DNA from: Eubacteriales Family XIII. Incertae Sedis bacterium
GTDB taxonomy: Bacteria > Bacillota > Clostridia > Peptostreptococcales > Anaerovoracaceae
Direction: 5' to 3'
DNA: 35,870 nucleotides
Assembly (NCBI GenBank): GCA_031264295.1
Contig: JAISED010000023.1
Span: forward strand, 1 to 35,870
This document shows positions 33,418 to 35,870 of this stretch, one piece after another; the first letter of the stretch is position 1; each line of letters begins with the position of its first letter. The position numbers and the translations under genes were made by a program. The notes beneath the pieces were generated by a model, which was given only the letters and a program-made list of their open reading frames with translations, was not told the DNA's origin and made no database searches.

Positions 33418-33754
33418 ATGGCATTGTCTAAGTTTAAGCTCTGTCCCGCATGCGGAGAGCATAATCCTCCCGCGTTATTAGAGTGCAAGAACTGCGAAAC
33501 AGACCTTACCGGGGTTCGGCTTGTCGACGAAGACATATGTCAGCCGCAAGCACGCTAAGCTCATCATCGTCGAGTCTGAGATCTACATTGAGAATCTGAG
33601 CGGAACAAATAATACTTTCGTAAACAATACACTTATACCCAATGACGTTCCGCGCCTGCTCGAAAACGGGGATGAAATCGGCCTTGGCGGAAGACTGCTT
33701 AATGGTGAAAGACAAGCCCAAGCCGCCTATCTTGTGATAGAGGCGCCGATATGA
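33418..33754 (+). pseudogene. Broken zinc-ribbon/FHA protein gene
   Basis: A strong AAAGGAGG leads to ATG 33418 and a 46-residue reading with a zinc ribbon (CPACGEHNPPALLECKNC) and DLTGVRLVDED, which ends at TAA 33556. From about 33530 another frame carries the second half of an FHA domain: YVSRKHAKL, then IENLSGTNNTFVNN and ENGDEIGLGG, ending at 33754. The first half of the FHA fold, including the usual GR loop, is missing between the two. The simplest reading is an internal deletion near 33533-33540 that also shifted the frame of one zinc-ribbon-FHA gene. Homologous FHA domains bind phosphothreonine, fitting the kinase just upstream (41-base gap). A functional separate small zinc-ribbon peptide is possible but less likely. 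Confidence 0.75.
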
Positions 33755-34063
33755 ACATAGCGCGGATACTCTATCCCGTTAAGGTTTTGGGACCGGGAAA
33801 CAGGATCGGAATATGGCTGAGCGGATGCCCGAGAAGGTGTAAGGGCTGCAGCAACCCCGAACTATGGGAATGGCGTTCAGAATTCGAGCTTTCTGTTTCA
33901 GAAGTGCGCAAGCTCATAATGAAAATCGCCGCTGCAAGCAGTGTTGACGGCTTCACAATAAGCGGCGGTGAGCCTATGGTACAGGCTGAAGAACTCGCCG
34001 GGCTAGTGGACTGTCTCAAAACAGTTAGCGGCGACATACTCATATATACCGGGTATACATATA
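33751..34063 (+). pseudogene. Truncated radical-SAM activase-like protein (4Fe-4S binding)
   Basis: The ATG overlaps the FHA stop by four bases. It reads as a NrdG/PflA-like radical-SAM N-terminus: GIWLSGCPRRCKGCSNPELW with the CX3CX2C iron-sulfur motif, then TISGGEPMVQAEEL and DILIYTGYTY. After about 34063 the similarity stops and the frame runs on as unrelated sequence to 34167, while another frame takes up part of a different protein. The C-terminal half is therefore lost in a deletion that fused it out of frame to the AAA ATPase remnant. About 104 genuine residues remain, too few for a complete radical-SAM barrel. Confidence 0.75.
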
Positions 34064-34351
34064 CTTCTTCAAGGATATGGGCTATCAGACGGTTGTGTTT
34101 TTTGACAGCATGCAAGGCTTTTATAACCCATGTGAAGACGGCAATATTGAGGCTTTTGCCAAACTGACCGAAACGAAGCTTGATGGGAGATATGTCAGGG
34201 CAGAGTTTGGCGGCAAGAGCAATTCAGCCGCAGCTGTCATCCGAAGGGCAGTCGGGCAAAACGCGAGCGCAACGGCGGTAATAATGAGCCTTGCGTCACG
34301 ATATATTACTTCGCCGGACCCACGGGTACGGGTAAAACCGATTTCGCTTGA
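34062..34351 (+). pseudogene. AAA ATPase remnant in two frames
   Basis: From 34062 a frame reads FFKDMGYQTVVFFDSMQGFY, then KTKL-like and AVGQNASATAVIMSLASRYI, which recalls the N-terminal region of AAA ATPases found beside kinase/FHA/radical-SAM genes (recognised from memory, moderate certainty). At about 34300-34310 the frame changes, and 34310-34348 encodes FAGPTGTGKTDFA, an unmistakable Walker A motif, followed at once by TGA at 34349. The linker between the two parts and everything after Walker A are missing. It has no start codon with a ribosome binding site and is not expected to be functional. Confidence 0.7.
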
Positions 34352-34365
34352 TTGCACTGGCTAGA

Positions 34366-34394
34366 TTGACTATATGCGCACGTTGTGATACTAT
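34366..34394 (+). promoter_or_regulatory. Promoter of the antitoxin-toxin operon
   Basis: TTGACT (34366-34371), a 17-base spacer and TACTAT (34389-34394) with TG one base upstream of the -10 box. It lies directly after the AAA remnant and 20 bases before the antitoxin ATG. The -10 region overlaps a small partial palindrome (atactattgtat), a possible autoregulatory site. Confidence 0.65.
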
Positions 34395-34414
34395 TGTATA
34401 TGAGAGGTGACATT

Positions 34415-34678
34415 ATGAGTACAACAAATATTAATATACGTGTAGATACAGATATAAAACGACAAGCGCAGGACATTTTTAACTCACTTGGGCTGGATAT
34501 GTCAACGGCAGTAAACGTTTTCTTGCGGCAAGCGATACAGAAACGCGGCATACCTTTTCCGATAACAGAAAATCAGGCGTCCCTGAGAAAAACGCCTCAC
34601 CGTGGAGGTTGGGAAGGCAAGGTTTGGATGGCAGATGATTTCGACGCTCCGTTGGACGACTTCAAGGAGTATATGTGA
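34415..34678 (+). CDS. RelB/DinJ-like antitoxin
   Basis: Type II antitoxin of 87 residues. The ribbon-helix-helix part reads TNINIRVDTDIKRQAQDIF, then LGLDMSTAVNVFLRQAI and GIPFPI, the classic RelB/DinJ signature for DNA binding and dimerisation. The acidic tail DDFDAPLDDFKEYM is the toxin-binding type seen with PIN partners. The start at 34415 has GAGAGG upstream; the in-frame ATG at 34385 would overlap the promoter. The toxin gene follows with overlapping stop and start (TGATG). Confidence 0.88.
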   Translation: MSTTNINIRVDTDIKRQAQDIFNSLGLDMSTAVNVFLRQAIQKRGIPFPITENQASLRKTPHRGGWEGKVWMADDFDAPLDDFKEYM

Positions 34679-34884
34679 TGAAGTGCATTATGGATACACA
34701 TACCATCATTTGGCTTGCCGAGAACTCGCCCCGCCTGTCTTCGAACGCAGCTCGCGTGATTCTTGATACTGACAATATGGTCTGTGTTAGTGTCGTTTCG
34801 GCTTGGGAGGTCGCAATCAAATGCAGCATTGAAAAACTCAAACTTGTTGGAGGCGTTTCTGAGTTTTACAGGATGATAATATGA
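34678..34884 (+). pseudogene. C-terminally truncated PIN-domain (VapC-like) toxin
   Basis: Starts at ATG 34678 and reads MKCIMDTHTIIWLAENSPRL, with the first catalytic aspartate, then SVVSAWEVAIKCSIEKLKL with the catalytic glutamate. It stops after 68 residues, about half the 125-130 expected. The second half, with the remaining acidic metal ligands, is absent and the reading ends exactly at the ybaK start (ATGA overlap). A deletion joining the vapC interior to the ybaK start region is the likely cause. It should lack RNase activity; the antitoxin is still intact. Confidence 0.8.
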
Positions 34885-35348
34885 ATAAAACAAACGCGCT
34901 GCGAATACTTGAAGCCGCTAAAGTCACTGTCACAACGCGCGAATACGATGTATCGGACGGTGAAATCTCAGGCGTTGCTGTTGCCGCCAAAATAGGGCAG
35001 GCGCCGGAGCGCGTATTCAAGACCCTCGTGACCGAGGGTAAAAACACCGGCTTGAACGTGTTTGTCATTCCGAGCAATGTAGAACTTGACCTTAAAAAGG
35101 CGGCCTCCGCAGCAGGCGATAAGTACATCGGAATGATAAAATCGCGGGAGCTTGAACCGAAAACAGGATATATACATGGCGGTTGTTCGCCGATCGGAAT
35201 GAAAAAACAATTCCCGACATTCATAGATGAAACAGCGCAGTTACACGAAACCATAAACGTCAGCGGCGGGCGTATTGGCTTGCAAATCGAGATTTCGCCT
35301 AACGACCTCGCAAAGCTGACCGAGGCGGTGTTTTGCGATTTGTTTTGA
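34881..35348 (+). CDS. ybaK: Cys-tRNA(Pro)/Cys-tRNA(Cys) deacylase, YbaK/EbsC family
   Basis: Trans-editing factor that hydrolyses mischarged Cys-tRNA(Pro). The 155 residues include KTNALRILEAAKVTVTTREY, the RVFKTLVTEG segment, the KAASAAGDKYIGMI stretch and GYIHGGCSPIGMKKQFPTFI, the substrate pocket of the family, and it is complete. It overlaps the truncated toxin gene by four bases and has no good ribosome binding site of its own in front of ATG 34881, so its present expression may depend on the toxin-antitoxin transcript. Confidence 0.92.
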   Translation: MNKTNALRILEAAKVTVTTREYDVSDGEISGVAVAAKIGQAPERVFKTLVTEGKNTGLNVFVIPSNVELDLKKAASAAGDKYIGMIKSRELEPKTGYIHGGCSPIGMKKQFPTFIDETAQLHETINVSGGRIGLQIEISPNDLAKLTEAVFCDLF

Positions 35349-35371
35349 ATACCCATATTCCACTCTACGAT

Positions 35372-35387
35372 TTCCCGGCGACGGGAA
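35372..35387 (+). terminator. Small hairpin after ybaK, possible terminator
   Basis: A six-base stem ttcccg/cgggaa closes a GCGA (GNRA-type) tetraloop, followed by gcctaactttt. It is short and the T run is displaced, so termination is only possible. Confidence 0.35.
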
Positions 35388-35466
35388 GCCTAACTTTTGC
35401 GACCGATCAATAATTGGTTGACAAATGACCAAATGAAACGAAAAAATACAAAAAATACTACAAAGT

Positions 35467-35493
35467 TACAATAATTATTACTAAATTATTGTA
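35467..35493. repeat. AT-rich inverted repeat upstream of the last gene
   Basis: tacaataatt (35467-35476) and aattattgta (35484-35493) are perfectly complementary around a seven-base loop, 94 bases before the next ATG. It could be an operator or a cruciform-prone site. The remaining AT-rich sequence 35400-35570 contains TTGACA at 35418 but no well-spaced -10 box. Confidence 0.5.
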
Positions 35494-35586
35494 CCCAAAC
35501 GCCCCTTATGATAAAATAATAATAATAGTTTGTACGTTTGAGATTATTTACGGATCAGATGAGGTTATATAAGGGGGGTTACGTAC

Positions 35587-35870
35587 ATGAGGAGACATGA
35601 TTTTTCGCGTCGCCGGATAATGGGCGTTTTTGCTGTTACCGCGATTCTTACATTAGCATTTTCAGTGCTGCCGGAAGCAGTTTTTGCGGAGGGCGCCAAG
35701 CTGCCTGTGGTACTGCGGCAGCCTGCGGACGCCACTTACGCCGAGAACGCAACGGCGCGTTTCTATGTGTCCGCCTCCAGTCCGGAGGGCGGATATCTCA
35801 CATATCAATGGTATCGATCAGAAGCATTTCCAGCGCCCGTAAGCGATCCCAACGGGGATGGGAAAGCCGC
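35587..35870 (+). CDS. Secreted Ig-like domain protein (3' partial)
   Basis: The window ends 94 codons into this gene. GGGGGG at 35573-35578 precedes the ATG by eight bases. The N-terminus has basic residues, then a hydrophobic stretch, GVFAVTAILTLAFSVLPEAV, and a likely signal-peptidase site at VFA-EG. From about residue 40 the sequence, with PADATYAENATARFYVSAS and YLTYQWYRSE, is like bacterial Ig-type modules common in Clostridial surface proteins. Function and anchor are not visible. Confidence 0.85.
   Translation, partial: MRRHDFSRRRIMGVFAVTAILTLAFSVLPEAVFAEGAKLPVVLRQPADATYAENATARFYVSASSPEGGYLTYQWYRSEAFPAPVSDPNGDGKA

Noticed and set aside
35418-35423. TTGACA as -35 box of the last gene
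   Set aside because: No -10 hexamer lies at 15-19 bases downstream.

Overview
The window looks like a chromosomal segment of an uncultured or poorly known Bacillota (probably class Clostridia). Supporting signs are strong AGGAGG-type ribosome binding sites with some TTG starts, S-layer homology (SLH) anchors, InlB-type repeats, a SAM-I riboswitch in front of metK, Streptococcus-type separate CoaB and CoaC enzymes, and roughly balanced base composition with AT-rich promoter gaps. No rRNA, tRNA, CRISPR array, transposase or phage gene is recognisable.

Region 1 (1-8833) is a polysaccharide-degradation block. It holds the 3' part of a very large surface protein with two GH9 cellulase modules, an InlB-type repeat and three SLH domains, followed by a secreted GH3 glycosidase whose two catalytic domains are in swapped order and which carries several CBM6-like modules. 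Region 2 (8834-16899, all plus strand) begins with hairpins, a GC-rich array of 11-bp repeats and a good promoter. It continues with housekeeping genes: a NeuD-like acyltransferase, coaB, coaC, tcdA, mnmA, a LarE-like sulfur transferase, citrate synthase and an unknown protein. Region 3 (16896-23548, all minus strand) carries a class-C beta-lactamase-fold hydrolase, metK under a SAM-I riboswitch with its terminator, an orphan hypE, and an SNF2 helicase with its own promoter.

Region 4 (23549-27060) is a gene with a long, apparently structured leader. It encodes an SLH-anchored exported protein made of two tandem MoaF-like (lipocalin-like) units. Region 5 (27061-35348) is the accessory part. 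A DUF4011/COG1112-type superfamily 1 helicase with a C-terminal endonuclease domain overlaps a Ser/Thr kinase gene by 4 bp; together they look like a phosphorylation-linked helicase-nuclease conflict module, comparable in composition to Mokosh-type defence. Behind it lie the broken remains of a zinc-ribbon/FHA protein, a radical-SAM activase-like protein and an AAA ATPase, each cut by internal deletions and frame changes. Next come a RelB/DinJ-like antitoxin with a good promoter, a PIN (VapC) toxin truncated directly onto ybaK, and ybaK itself. The window ends in the first 94 codons of another secreted Ig-like protein.

A recurring feature is short tandem duplication (11-48 bp), often at or across stop codons (3' ends of the GH3 gene and mnmA, next to the metK end) or forming low-complexity inserts inside proteins (serine hydrolase, SNF2 helicase, DUF4011 helicase). 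Together with the chain of deletion junctions after 33.4 kb, this suggests active slippage or short-homology recombination in this genome. All functions are inferred from reading motifs; no database search was run.
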